Assembly: GCA_027366525.1 (NCBI GenBank)
Contig: DAHXKG010000005.1
Location: 128,575 to 192,574 of the forward strand
Length of the DNA: 64,000 nt
Origin: a candidate division FCPU426 bacterium
GTDB taxonomy: Bacteria > Oederibacteriota > Muellerivitia > Muellerivitales > DAHXKG01
Reading direction: 5' to 3'
Positions 16,233-24,521 of this stretch are shown here, piece after piece (position 1 is the first letter of the stretch; each line of letters begins with the position of its first letter). The notes beneath the pieces are model-generated. The model did not search any database and had not been told where the DNA came from. It was given only the letters and a program-made list of their open reading frames with translations. A program made the position numbers and the translations under genes.

Positions 16233-18017
16233 ATGGATGAGACCTTATATAAAATCCGTCATTCTTTAGCACATGTTTTAGCACAAGCAGTATTAGAAAT
16301 CCGACCTAATGCGCAACTAGGATTTGGCCCCCCCGTTCGAAATGGCTTCTATTATGATTTTCTAGTTCAGGATCCCATTACTGAAAAAGAACTGCCGGAT
16401 TTAGAAAGCCGCATGAGACGTATTCTTCGAACCAATGAAGTTTTTAAAAAAGAAGATTTGAATTTTGAAGAAACACTTGAAAAACTTGAAAAAATGAATC
16501 AGGCATTAAAAATCGAGTATGCAAAAGAATTATTGCAAAAATATTCATCGATTAGCTTTTTTTCTAGTGGGCCATTCACGGATATGTGTGAAGGGCCCCA
16601 TATTGAAAGCACGGATAAAATTCCGGAAAACTGTTTTAAGCTAGATTCAGTTGCCGGGAGTTATTGGCGCGGGAATTCTAAAAATCCAATGCTAACTCGC
16701 ATTTACGGACTTTGTTTTCTAAATGCGCAAGAACTCAAGGAATATATTCATAATCGGGAGTTGGCTAAAAAGCGTGATCATCGAAAACTTGGGCAGGAAT
16801 TAGAGATATTTACTATCCAAGACGATATTGGGCGGGGATTACCGCTGTGGCTGCCGAATGGAACGGTTATTCGTGATGAATTGGAAAAATATGCAAAGGA
16901 ATTGGAATTTAAAGATGGTTATCAACGTGTGGTAACTCCTCATATTGCACGAGAAGAAGTATATCAACGTTCAGGTCATCTTCCGCTTTACAAGGAATCT
17001 ATGTTTCCCGAAATGAAGGGGGAGGATAAAGAAGTTTTTTATTTAAAACCGATGAATTGTCCACATCACCACATGATTTATATGTGTCAGCCAAGAAGCT
17101 ATCGCGATTTGCCATTGCGCCTTGCGGAATATGGAACGGTTTATCGTTATGAAAAATCAGGACAATTATCAGGACTTTTGCGGGTGCGTGGACTTGCAAT
17201 GAATGATGCTCATATTTATTGTACGATGGATCAGGTCGAAAGTGAATTAAAGAAAGTAGCTGAGCTTCATCGCGTTTACTATGATATGTTTCGGCTTGAT
17301 AAAATATGGCTTCGTTTATCCCTTCATGAACAAAATAAAGAAAAATTTGTTGAAAATGAAGACAATTGGCGAATAACGGAAAATATACTTCGATCAATTT
17401 TAAAAGATTTAAAATTGGAATATGTTGAAGAGATGGGCGAGGCAGCTTTTTATGGTCCCAAATTGGATTATCAAACGGAAAATGTTGTTGGAAGAGAAGA
17501 GACAATATCTACAATTCAATTGGATTTTGCAATGCCAGCTCGGTTTCAATTGGAGTATACGGATAAGCATGGTTCGAAACAACGCCCCATCATTATTCAT
17601 CGTGCTCCGTTAGGAACCCATGAACGATTTATTGCGTTCTTAATAGAACGTTGGGGCGGGGCTTTCCCAACATGGCTTGCTCCTATTCAAGTGCAGATGA
17701 TTCCAGTATCAATGGAATTTTCAAATCAAGCCAATCAATGGAAAGAGGTTCTGAGAAACGAATTGATTCGCGCAGAAGTGAATGATTCAACAGACTCATT
17801 TTCAAAAAAAATCAGGTTAGCGATCACACATAAAATCCCCAATATTTGGATTGTTGGATCCCAGGAAGTTCAAAAGCAAAGTATTACTTGGAGGCGATAT
17901 GTGTCAGAACAGCAACAACTTATTAAATTTGAAGAGGCTAAAAATATTTTAAATTATATGATTAAACATCGAATTATGGATAATTTTTCAGATATAGAAT
18001 TACCTAAAGTGATTTGA
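16233..18017 (+). CDS. thrS: Threonyl-tRNA synthetase lacking the N-terminal TGS domain
   Basis: 594 residues. It charges tRNA-Thr. The protein begins directly with the editing (N2) domain: HSLAHVLAQAV (His10, His14 of the HxxxH editing motif) and GPFTDMCEGPHIEST. It continues with the class II core: MNCPHHH (zinc Cys/His), motif 2 RYEKSGQLSGLLRVRG, and RAPLGTHERF with the last zinc His and motif 3. The anticodon-binding domain fills the final ~120 residues. E. coli ThrRS (642 residues) has an extra TGS domain of about 60 residues. Here an in-frame TAA only 9 bases before the ATG shows it is absent. No strong ribosome site is visible. It heads the thrS-infC-rpmI-rplT cluster. Confidence 0.95.
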   Translation: MDETLYKIRHSLAHVLAQAVLEIRPNAQLGFGPPVRNGFYYDFLVQDPITEKELPDLESRMRRILRTNEVFKKEDLNFEETLEKLEKMNQALKIEYAKELLQKYSSISFFSSGPFTDMCEGPHIESTDKIPENCFKLDSVAGSYWRGNSKNPMLTRIYGLCFLNAQELKEYIHNRELAKKRDHRKLGQELEIFTIQDDIGRGLPLWLPNGTVIRDELEKYAKELEFKDGYQRVVTPHIAREEVYQRSGHLPLYKESMFPEMKGEDKEVFYLKPMNCPHHHMIYMCQPRSYRDLPLRLAEYGTVYRYEKSGQLSGLLRVRGLAMNDAHIYCTMDQVESELKKVAELHRVYYDMFRLDKIWLRLSLHEQNKEKFVENEDNWRITENILRSILKDLKLEYVEEMGEAAFYGPKLDYQTENVVGREETISTIQLDFAMPARFQLEYTDKHGSKQRPIIIHRAPLGTHERFIAFLIERWGGAFPTWLAPIQVQMIPVSMEFSNQANQWKEVLRNELIRAEVNDSTDSFSKKIRLAITHKIPNIWIVGSQEVQKQSITWRRYVSEQQQLIKFEEAKNILNYMIKHRIMDNFSDIELPKVI

Positions 18018-18042
18018 AATGCATCATATCGTAAGAAAAGCT

Positions 18043-18071
18043 TTGACAAAAAAAAGTAGTAAAGCTAATAT
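18043..18071 (+). promoter_or_regulatory. Candidate promoter for infC-rpmI-rplT
   Basis: TTGACA (18043-18048), exactly 17 bases, TAATAT (18066-18071), in the thrS-infC gap. It predicts a leader of about 60 bases before infC. Confidence 0.55.
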
Positions 18072-18137
18072 TCAACATTATTTATAGTTAATGAAAACGT
18101 GGGTTGTATAAAATCAAGTTAGAAGGAGAAACAGTAT

Positions 18138-18716
18138 ATTTCATCAAAAGAATTAAGAATTAATCAACAAATTCGTTCCAAGCAGGTCCGAGTTATTGGC
18201 GACATGGGCGAGCAATTTGGAATAATGGATATTGCAGCAGCGCTTTTAATGGCTCAACAACGAAATCTGGATTTAGTTGAAGTGGCTCCCGAGGGCGCTC
18301 CACCAGTTTGTCGTATTTTAAATTATGGGAAATTTAGATATGCCCAACGGAAAAAAGAGAAGGATGCTTTAAAAAAACAAAAAGTTATCAAAGTTAAAGA
18401 AATTAAGATACGACCTAAAATTGATGAGCATGATTATCAGACTAAAATGCGGATGGCATACGGTTTTTTTAATCACGGTGACAAAGTAAAATTTACTTTA
18501 ATGTTTCGTGGAAGAGAAATTAGCCATAAAGAATTAGGAAAGCAACTGATTGATCGAGTAATTATGGAACTGTCTGAAATCGCTGAGCTCGAAACCCCTC
18601 CCAAAGATGAGGGATTACAAATTGTAGCTATTTTTGGACCGAGGTCTTTGAAAAGTGGACCAACAAAAGAAATTATTCATGAAAAGGTAGAAAATAATGC
18701 CGAAACAAAAACTTAA
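18138..18716 (+). CDS. infC: Translation initiation factor IF-3 with an AUU start codon
   Basis: 192 residues from ATT 18138. AAGGAG (18123-18128) lies 9 bases upstream, and the frame then reads [20 protein letters not shown], the normal IF-3 N-terminus. The first in-frame ATG (18204) would delete 22 conserved residues and has no ribosome site. Motifs: [34 protein letters not shown] (linker), and the C-domain with [14 protein letters not shown]-3 discriminates against non-canonical start codons, so its own AUU start gives the known negative autoregulation of infC. The 3' end overlaps rpmI by 20 bases. Confidence 0.95.
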   Translation: MSSKELRINQQIRSKQVRVIGDMGEQFGIMDIAAALLMAQQRNLDLVEVAPEGAPPVCRILNYGKFRYAQRKKEKDALKKQKVIKVKEIKIRPKIDEHDYQTKMRMAYGFFNHGDKVKFTLMFRGREISHKELGKQLIDRVIMELSEIAELETPPKDEGLQIVAIFGPRSLKSGPTKEIIHEKVENNAETKT

Positions 18717-18900
18717 GACGAAGAAAAATGTTATTAAACGGTTTAAGGTTACCGGAACAGGTAAAATAAAAATAAAACGGCTTTCAGGACGTGGTCATCT
18801 CCTCGCTCATAAATCAAGCAAACGAAAGCGACAGTTGAAACGACAACCTTTAATTCAAAAATCCGGTGTTCAATTAATAAAAAAACAAATTGGAATTTAA
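18697..18900 (+). CDS. rpmI: 50S ribosomal protein L35
   Basis: 67 residues, very basic: [47 protein letters not shown]. It matches L35 in length and layout. It overlaps the end of infC in another frame, consistent with coupled translation in the conserved infC-rpmI-rplT order. Confidence 0.94.
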   Translation: MPKQKLKTKKNVIKRFKVTGTGKIKIKRLSGRGHLLAHKSSKRKRQLKRQPLIQKSGVQLIKKQIGI

Positions 18901-18931
18901 TTGCTTTAAGAATCAGAAATGGAGTTAATTA

Positions 18932-19291
18932 ATGGCAAGAGTTAAAAGAGCGGTTGCAAAACGTAAACGCAAGAAAAAATTTTTTAAGTTGGCGGAAGGG
19001 TATTGGGGCGCCAAGAGTCGCCAATATAGGACGGTTCGTGAATCAACGAAACGTGCAGGCAATTATGCTTTCCGTGATCGAAAAGCTCGTAAGCGTGACT
19101 TTCGAAGCCTTTGGATTGCAAGAATTAATGCAGCGGTACGGTCACAGGGCATTTCTTACAGCCAATTTATTAATGCTTTGAAAAAATCAAAGGTTAATTT
19201 GAATCGAAAAATGTTATCAGAAATCGCAGTTACGGATTCCAACTCATTTCAACAATTGGTGGAGATAGCCAAAAAATCAAAAGCATCCTGA
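18932..19291 (+). CDS. rplT: 50S ribosomal protein L20
   Basis: 119 residues. MARVKRAVAKRKRKKKFFK, AEGYWGAKSRQYRTVRE and RDRKARKRDFRSLWIARIN are the L20 signatures. It binds 23S rRNA early in 50S assembly and is a known translational repressor of this operon in other bacteria. The ribosome site GGAG lies 9-10 bases upstream. It lies 31 bases after rpmI. Confidence 0.96.
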   Translation: MARVKRAVAKRKRKKKFFKLAEGYWGAKSRQYRTVRESTKRAGNYAFRDRKARKRDFRSLWIARINAAVRSQGISYSQFINALKKSKVNLNRKMLSEIAVTDSNSFQQLVEIAKKSKAS

Positions 19292-19321
19292 GTTTTTCAA
19301 TTTGCATTTTAAAATGGAATT

Positions 19322-20149
19322 ATGGCGAGTAATCCTCTTATCCAGAGTGTAAGTAATTCGATGGTCAAGTATGCCCATTCCTTGACCTCGGCTCGGAAAA
19401 TTAAAGAATCAAGCGATTTTTTATGTGAAGGCTTTCACTTGGTAGAAGAAGCCATAGTGAGTCAACAAAAAATAAGATTCATATTTTCTACATCCCGCAT
19501 TTTGAAATCCAAAGAGGGTCTGCGACTATTTGAGCAAGCTCGAAGAGAAAAAATAAAGTGGTTTTTAGTTACAGATCAAATTGTTATTTATTTATCTTCT
19601 ACCGTAACGCCTCAAGAAATTATCGCTGTAGTTAAAAAACCCGAATGGCAATGGCCACTTAAACCACTATCCTCAATTCTTGGACTTTATCAAATTCAAG
19701 ATGCTGGAAATCTTGGGACGATTTTACGTTCATCGGAGGCTTTAGGCGGTCAAGGTGTGCTTTTGACTTCATCTTCCTGTGATCCGTTTAATTCAAAAGT
19801 TGTAAGGGCATCCATGGGTTCAATTTTTCGAGTTCCCATAATGAGCAACGGCTCGTGGGAATCTTACCACGAATGGTTTGTTCAAAATAAATTAATGACT
19901 GTAGCCTTAGATGCGCATGCATCAAAAAGTTTATTCCAATTAAAAACTGATATTCCAATAGCCTTTTGGTTAGGATCAGAGGGTTCGGGTTTGCCAGAAG
20001 AGCTTATGCATAAATGCCAAGAGCGAGTCTTTATTCCTATGGCAAAGCCAGTTGAATCGTTAAATATTGCAGTGGCCGCAAGCTTGGCATTGTTTTTCAT
20101 AAATCTTCAGAATGGCTATACTGATTTTTCGAAGGAGATATTAGTATAA
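19322..20149 (+). CDS. TrmH/SpoU-family RNA 2'-O-methyltransferase
   Basis: 275 residues. The N-terminal ~100 residues are a substrate-binding domain (SDFLCEGFHLVEEAI). The C-terminal part is a SPOUT knot with the three family motifs: DAGNLGTILRSSEALG (motif 1, N and R), WLGSEGSGLP (motif 2) and VESLNIAVAASLALF (motif 3). It methylates a ribose in tRNA or rRNA using S-adenosylmethionine; the target cannot be assigned. It lies 30 bases after rplT, where many bacteria have such a gene before pheS. Confidence 0.9.
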   Translation: MASNPLIQSVSNSMVKYAHSLTSARKIKESSDFLCEGFHLVEEAIVSQQKIRFIFSTSRILKSKEGLRLFEQARREKIKWFLVTDQIVIYLSSTVTPQEIIAVVKKPEWQWPLKPLSSILGLYQIQDAGNLGTILRSSEALGGQGVLLTSSSCDPFNSKVVRASMGSIFRVPIMSNGSWESYHEWFVQNKLMTVALDAHASKSLFQLKTDIPIAFWLGSEGSGLPEELMHKCQERVFIPMAKPVESLNIAVAASLALFFINLQNGYTDFSKEILV

Positions 20150-20795
20150 AGATAAAAAACAGAACCAAGTTAAGGTTCATATAAATAAAGTATTGAATTG
20201 CACTTTGTTTTTTGATGGTAGACAGTGTGGTTGTGTTTTTTCTATATTCAATTTAATTTGAATGCGGCTTGTATTTTCAAAGAATAGCTTAAAAATTTTA
20301 ACAGGCTTTGAAATTTTCATTGCTAAATATTTAATGTTTGAAAAATTTGGTTTAAGTTAGATAAATTGAAACTTCTGAAACACTCTTTCGTCTAAAGGCA
20401 AGAAGAAGGTCAACCCATACAAATGAGCGTTGGGATATTGTCAGACAGCATTAGCTGTAGAAAAGATTCTGTGGGAGGAGGTGGAGAAGGCCGAATTCCA
20501 CGAGGATCGAGAAGTTGTTGATGACGAGGGACAGAGGCCAGATAAATACTTCCTCATTTCGTCCTTAAAGTTGTTTAAGGCTTTTAACGGGCCTTTGGAT
20601 ATGACCAATTGTGTGTAGAGGTGGAGTTCAGGAAATACGTGACAAATTATTCAAAAATAAGTCCCTTGACTTAAATTTTATATATGTGAAAAATTATTTT
20701 TAATAATTTTTTCTTTAATTTATGAGATATTGTGGATCAATGAGTTCCTTGACACCCCAAAAATATAATGATAAGCTTTCAAAAGTGAGTTTTAT
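20150..20795. other. Long non-coding stretch between trmH and the microprotein gene
   Basis: 646 bases. AT-rich flanks enclose an island at about 20395-20640 that is visibly richer in G and C and purine-biased on the + strand. A 62-codon frame at 20430-20618 runs through it, but it lacks a ribosome site and resembles no family I know. I saw no tRNA, riboswitch or repeat. The island could be a decayed gene or foreign fragment, or a structured RNA. An exact TTGACA at 20749 lies only 9 bases from an exact TATAAT at 20764. Confidence 0.4.
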
Positions 20796-20951
20796 ATGAA
20801 AATCAAACTTCGACAATCGACGACTGTTCGCCACCGCAAAAAATCATTGAAAACTAAAAATGAATTGTTGTGGGATAAATTTGAGAAAACCGGCGCCATT
20901 GAAGCGTATATTCGCTACGCTAGAGAAACTTATAAAATTCAAAAAAAGTAA
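20796..20951 (+). CDS. 51-residue microprotein, YqzL-like
   Basis: The frame reads MKIKLRQSTTVRHRKK..., a basic N-terminus, then LLWDKFEKTGAIEAYIRYA and a basic tail. The W-x3-F-x2-TG-x-IEAYI-x-Y pattern recalls the small YqzL-type proteins of Firmicutes (W..F..TGSIEAYLLY), whose function is unknown to me. The coding case rests on this motif and on a promoter-like region upstream; the ribosome site (AGTGAG) is weak. Basic charge suggests nucleic-acid or membrane contact. It sits alone 83 bases before pheS. Confidence 0.6.
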   Translation: MKIKLRQSTTVRHRKKSLKTKNELLWDKFEKTGAIEAYIRYARETYKIQKK

Positions 20952-21034
20952 TTGAAATTCCTTCAATTTATTTGGTAAATTTCTACAAGCCTAAAGTTGG
21001 TTCTCTAGTTTAATTCAATTTGAGGGTATTTTAA

Positions 21035-22048
21035 TTGGAAAAAAAGCTTGAGCAATTATTAAATAGTGCAAAATTGGAAATTGAAGGTGTTCAAACAACC
21101 AAGGAACTCGAAGATATTCGATTGAAATTTTTAAAAAAGAATGGACCGCTGGCAGAGATATTGGGATCCTTAAGCCAACTTCCGGTCGAATTACGCCCCA
21201 CCGTTGGAAAAATTGCCAATCAGGTTAAAATTGAAATTTTAGAACTTTTGGAAGTGAAAAAAAGTGAACTTGAAAAAGTAAATGAATCAAAAAAACTTAA
21301 TGATTGGGATCCGACTAGGCCTGGACGCAAACTTCCACTAGGGCATAGGCATCCATTAACCCAAGTTTTAGACCATATTTATGAGATTTTCAAAAATTTT
21401 GGATTTCATAGATCCGATGGACCTGAAATTGAAAGTGATTATTATAATTTTTTGGCTTTGAATTTTTCGATTGACCATCCTGCTCGGGATGCTCATGATA
21501 CTTTTTATGTTTCAGATGACTTACTGATGCGAACACATACCTCGCCCATTCAAATTAGAGTGATGCAATCGGCTCAGCCACCATTTAAAATTATAGCTCC
21601 GGGAAGGGTATATCGTCATGAAGCCATTGATGCGACGCACCATCATGTTTTTCACCAAGTGGAAGGTTTTTTGGTTGACGAAGGGGTTCATTTTGGACAT
21701 TTAAAAGGAATATTAGATGTTTTTGTTAAGGAATTTTTTGGTCAAGATGTTGAAACCAGATTTCGACCTAGTTTTTTCCCGTTTACAGAACCTAGTGCAG
21801 AAGTGGATATTTCATGTATTTTTTGTGGTGGAAACGGATGTAAAATTTGCAAAAATACAGGTTGGGTAGAAATGATGGGGTGTGGGATGATTCATCCAGT
21901 GGTATTAAAAAATTGTAAGATTGATACTGAAAAATGGAGTGGCTTTGCTTTTGGAATGGGTGTAGAACGTATAGCAATGTTTAAATACCGTATTGATGAT
22001 ATAAGAATGTTTTATCAGAATGATTTGAGATTTTTACATCAATTTTAA
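21035..22048 (+). CDS. pheS: Phenylalanyl-tRNA synthetase alpha subunit
   Basis: 337 residues, TTG start (GAGGGT about 9 bases upstream). The N-terminal coiled coil (1-90) is followed by the class II core: GPEIESDYYNFLALN, GRVYRHEAIDATHHHVFHQ (motif 2) and GFAFGMGVERIAMFKY (motif 3). Between them is a four-cysteine insert, CIFCGGNGCKICKNTGW, seen in PheS of several phyla. PheS acts as an alpha2-beta2 enzyme with PheT to charge tRNA-Phe. pheT, normally next, is not downstream here, so it must be elsewhere. Confidence 0.95.
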   Translation: MEKKLEQLLNSAKLEIEGVQTTKELEDIRLKFLKKNGPLAEILGSLSQLPVELRPTVGKIANQVKIEILELLEVKKSELEKVNESKKLNDWDPTRPGRKLPLGHRHPLTQVLDHIYEIFKNFGFHRSDGPEIESDYYNFLALNFSIDHPARDAHDTFYVSDDLLMRTHTSPIQIRVMQSAQPPFKIIAPGRVYRHEAIDATHHHVFHQVEGFLVDEGVHFGHLKGILDVFVKEFFGQDVETRFRPSFFPFTEPSAEVDISCIFCGGNGCKICKNTGWVEMMGCGMIHPVVLKNCKIDTEKWSGFAFGMGVERIAMFKYRIDDIRMFYQNDLRFLHQF

Positions 22049-22065
22049 TTTAGGGACGATCAAGG

Positions 22066-22503
22066 TTGAGGGCTATGGGAAATTTTAAAAAAATATTTGA
22101 ATTGAAGGGATTTAAAATTTTTTTATTAATCATCAGTTGTATTTTAATCGCATATGGGATGGCCAACTGGGAAATTATTTATCGTGCGTCTGCTTGCTAT
22201 TCAAGAGGCCAAATGTGGTTTGAGCGCGACAACTATCAGCGAGCCATGTGGAATTATCAAGAAGTGACGAATTTTTATTATCAGCCTAAAAGCCAGTGGT
22301 TGAAAAAAGCACAAAAAAAAATCTGGATGTGTAGAGCATATTTAAGCGATTGGGCACCACAAGCAGGGCCTTTATCAGCCGATGTTCGTAAAATGCATCC
22401 CCATCAGTACGCACAATATAAAGATATTCTTTTGAAAATTACTCCAGTACCCAATATAAACTATGTTCCAGCACCTTCAACAAAATTAAAAATCAAACAA
22501 TAA
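22066..22503 (+). CDS. Single-pass membrane protein with a TPR-like segment
   Basis: About 145 residues; TTG 22066, or ATG 22075 with CAAGG 9 bases upstream (142 residues). One hydrophobic helix (KIFLLIISCILIAYGMANW, about 17-36) is followed by a TPR-like piece, YSRGQMWFERDNYQRAMWNY, and a Pro-rich basic tail. It is probably anchored in the inner membrane with the rest in the periplasm. It starts 17 bases after pheS, in the place where pheT usually lies, and has no resemblance to PheT. Family not recognised. Confidence 0.65.
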   Translation: MRAMGNFKKIFELKGFKIFLLIISCILIAYGMANWEIIYRASACYSRGQMWFERDNYQRAMWNYQEVTNFYYQPKSQWLKKAQKKIWMCRAYLSDWAPQAGPLSADVRKMHPHQYAQYKDILLKITPVPNINYVPAPSTKLKIKQ

Positions 22504-22525
22504 GCTTAATTAAATAGTATTTGGC

Positions 22526-22867
22526 TTAACGTTCATTCCAAATGGCGACTTCCCAAAATCCTTTACCCTTAACATTCTCATGATATGTTGCGACGCGTAT
22601 AATGCCTTTCTTATCTTGAAATACAAATTGAAATACAGTGTCTGGCGATGGATTGTTGGGGGTATTGGGCAGCAATTTTGAATACTGAATTAAAGTGCCC
22701 CAGTGGTGTGGAATAAACGGGCGGTATAAGAAAATAGCCTTAAAGGATTGAGACGGTCGGTTAATTTGTATATTTGAAGCATTGGGCGTTGACTGAGCAT
22801 GCAATGCCTGAGACAAGCACGTTAAAATAAGAAGTATAAAGATAAAATTAATCCATTTATAAATCAT
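22526..22867 (-). CDS. Small exported protein of unknown function
   Basis: 113 residues with a signal peptide (MIYKWINFIFILLILTCLSQ, cleavage near LHAQ). The mature part is about 88 residues with beta-rich stretches (DTVFQFVFQDKKGIIRVATY). It is encoded 15 bases after the larger exported TPR protein on the same strand, so likely cotranscribed. No family recognised; periplasmic or surface location inferred from the signal. Confidence 0.65.
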   Translation of the reverse strand: MIYKWINFIFILLILTCLSQALHAQSTPNASNIQINRPSQSFKAIFLYRPFIPHHWGTLIQYSKLLPNTPNNPSPDTVFQFVFQDKKGIIRVATYHENVKGKGFWEVAIWNER

Positions 22868-22882
22868 AGGTATGTACTTTGC

Positions 22883-23809
22883 TTAAAAAGAAAAATTATT
22901 TTTTTTAAGTGCGGACTTATCGACCGCATCTTTGAAACGATTTGTAAATGGATTGTATCCTGAAACTTGAAATAATTGGTGTAAAGTAAAAGTTCCATGA
23001 TAGGCACCACGTGCAGTAAAATTTCCGTGTCGATCACGGACATCATCAAACATAACTAAAACTTGATACATTTGATTTGTCTTCCAATGATAAAACATCC
23101 TTTTGGAAATAAGCATTGAGAAATGTTTTTCTTCAGGTACAGTTAGCTCGGAGAAAAAATCGTTTGGATGGCCATATTTACTAGTTCCAGCTTTCTGATC
23201 CATCCAAATGATAGTGATAGGTGTATTGAGCATTGAAATGAGTTCTTGATGTGCTTCTTGAAAAGCAGGACTAGATGGATCAATAAGTTGAAGTACATGA
23301 TAGAGTCCAAAAGCTAACTTGAAATTAATGCGTTCAATTTGATGGTTGATGGGAACACTTTCAACATAAATAGGTTGTTTATGATTGTTTGTACCGTTTT
23401 GCATACGTTCATAATTCCAATAAGTGGTCATTGCGGTAATTCTCTTTATAACAATAGCGGCAAAACGTGTTACATATCCTTGATGAACAACGGTTGAGGA
23501 AGGATAATTTTGAGCTAATTGTTTAAGAGTCTTATAACATCGCTCGTAATGCCCTAAGCGAATTTGACAGTTGGCAATTAAATAAAGTGAATTTGCAATA
23601 AGCTGTGGATTGGATGAAACCGCGATAGCAGCTCTGAAATATTTTTCAGAGGCGACAAAATTATTTCTAGAAAATAATTGATAGGCAACAGTATAATATT
23701 GTCTATCGGAATAGGTTGGAGTCGCTAAGGTTACTCGGGGAGTCAAGAGAACAAAGACAGCGAACAGCGAAAAAATGCCAGCGATTAGTGAGAGACGGAC
23801 CGAAGTCAT
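22883..23809 (-). CDS. Exported TPR-containing protein
   Basis: 308 residues. Signal peptide with hydrophobic core SLIAGIFSLFAVFVLL and cleavage near TLAT. Residues 35-130 are TPR-like (YYTVAYQLFSRNNFVASEKY, IANCQIRLGHYERCYKTL). The rest shows no catalytic motif; DDVRDRHGNFTARGAYHG is a notable polar loop. It heads a two-gene unit with the 113-residue exported protein. It is transcribed divergently from the DUF192 gene. Periplasmic function unknown. Confidence 0.7.
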   Translation of the reverse strand: MTSVRLSLIAGIFSLFAVFVLLTPRVTLATPTYSDRQYYTVAYQLFSRNNFVASEKYFRAAIAVSSNPQLIANSLYLIANCQIRLGHYERCYKTLKQLAQNYPSSTVVHQGYVTRFAAIVIKRITAMTTYWNYERMQNGTNNHKQPIYVESVPINHQIERINFKLAFGLYHVLQLIDPSSPAFQEAHQELISMLNTPITIIWMDQKAGTSKYGHPNDFFSELTVPEEKHFSMLISKRMFYHWKTNQMYQVLVMFDDVRDRHGNFTARGAYHGTFTLHQLFQVSGYNPFTNRFKDAVDKSALKKNNFSF

Positions 23810-23920
23810 GCTGTGCCTCCGCTCAGTGGAATGGTTAGCTTAATCTCTATTATGAACTATTCTACGTAAAATTGATTTGAAAACAAGGTAAAACTAAAAA
23901 TTCAAGGATTTAGGTGTCAT

Positions 23921-24397
23921 TTGAAAAAACAAATCAGATTTGGATATTATTTAACGGTCTTGAATATTTTGATTTTTTCCACATTGGCATGTCAAGCAAG
24001 GCCGCGCCATCATGCCCCCACGGTAATATTGCAAATTAAGAGACAAAAAATAAAAGTGGAAATAGCACGCACGGTTGTTGATCGTGCAATTGGTTTAATG
24101 TTTCGGAATCACTTGAAGTGGAATCATGGGATGATTTTTATTTTTCATCATTCACAAATTTTGCAATTTTGGATGAAGAATACGGAGATTCCATTGAGCG
24201 TGGCTTTTCTAAATAAAAAGGGGCGAATTATTAACATTGATCGTATGTTTCCAGAGACCGAAACCATTCATGATTCGATCGAACCCGCATTGTATGCACT
24301 AGAAATGAATTTGAATTGGTTTTCAAAGCATCATATTCATCCGGGAGAGCGGGTTAAAGGATTGACGATATTGAAGAAAATTAAAAAAAATAATTAA
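23921..24397 (+). CDS. DUF192 family lipoprotein-like protein
   Basis: 158 residues, TTG start (AGGTG 4-5 bases upstream). The N-terminal signal ends in STLAC, a plausible lipobox with Cys24. The rest is a DUF192 domain: EIARTVVDRAIGLMFRN, GMIFIFHHSQILQFWMKNT, IPLSVAFLNKKGRIINI. DUF192 proteins are small exported beta-barrels of unknown role. It is divergent from the exported TPR gene. Confidence 0.85.
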   Translation: MKKQIRFGYYLTVLNILIFSTLACQARPRHHAPTVILQIKRQKIKVEIARTVVDRAIGLMFRNHLKWNHGMIFIFHHSQILQFWMKNTEIPLSVAFLNKKGRIINIDRMFPETETIHDSIEPALYALEMNLNWFSKHHIHPGERVKGLTILKKIKKNN

Positions 24398-24521
24398 TTG
24401 TTTTAATGTTAAACATGTACGTTTAAAGATAGTGCTTTTGAAAGATCGAATAAATTATTTGCAACAACTTTGAAGTTTGTTAAACTAGATTACTTTTAAA
24501 ACCACTCAAAGGATGCTGCAG

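Noticed and set aside
16999-17505. 168-codon minus-strand frame inside thrS
   Set aside because: Antisense shadow of a strongly conserved synthetase; no start signal.
20430-20618. 62-codon + strand frame in the trmH-microprotein gap
   Set aside because: No ribosome site and no recognisable family; kept only as part of the odd GC-richer island.
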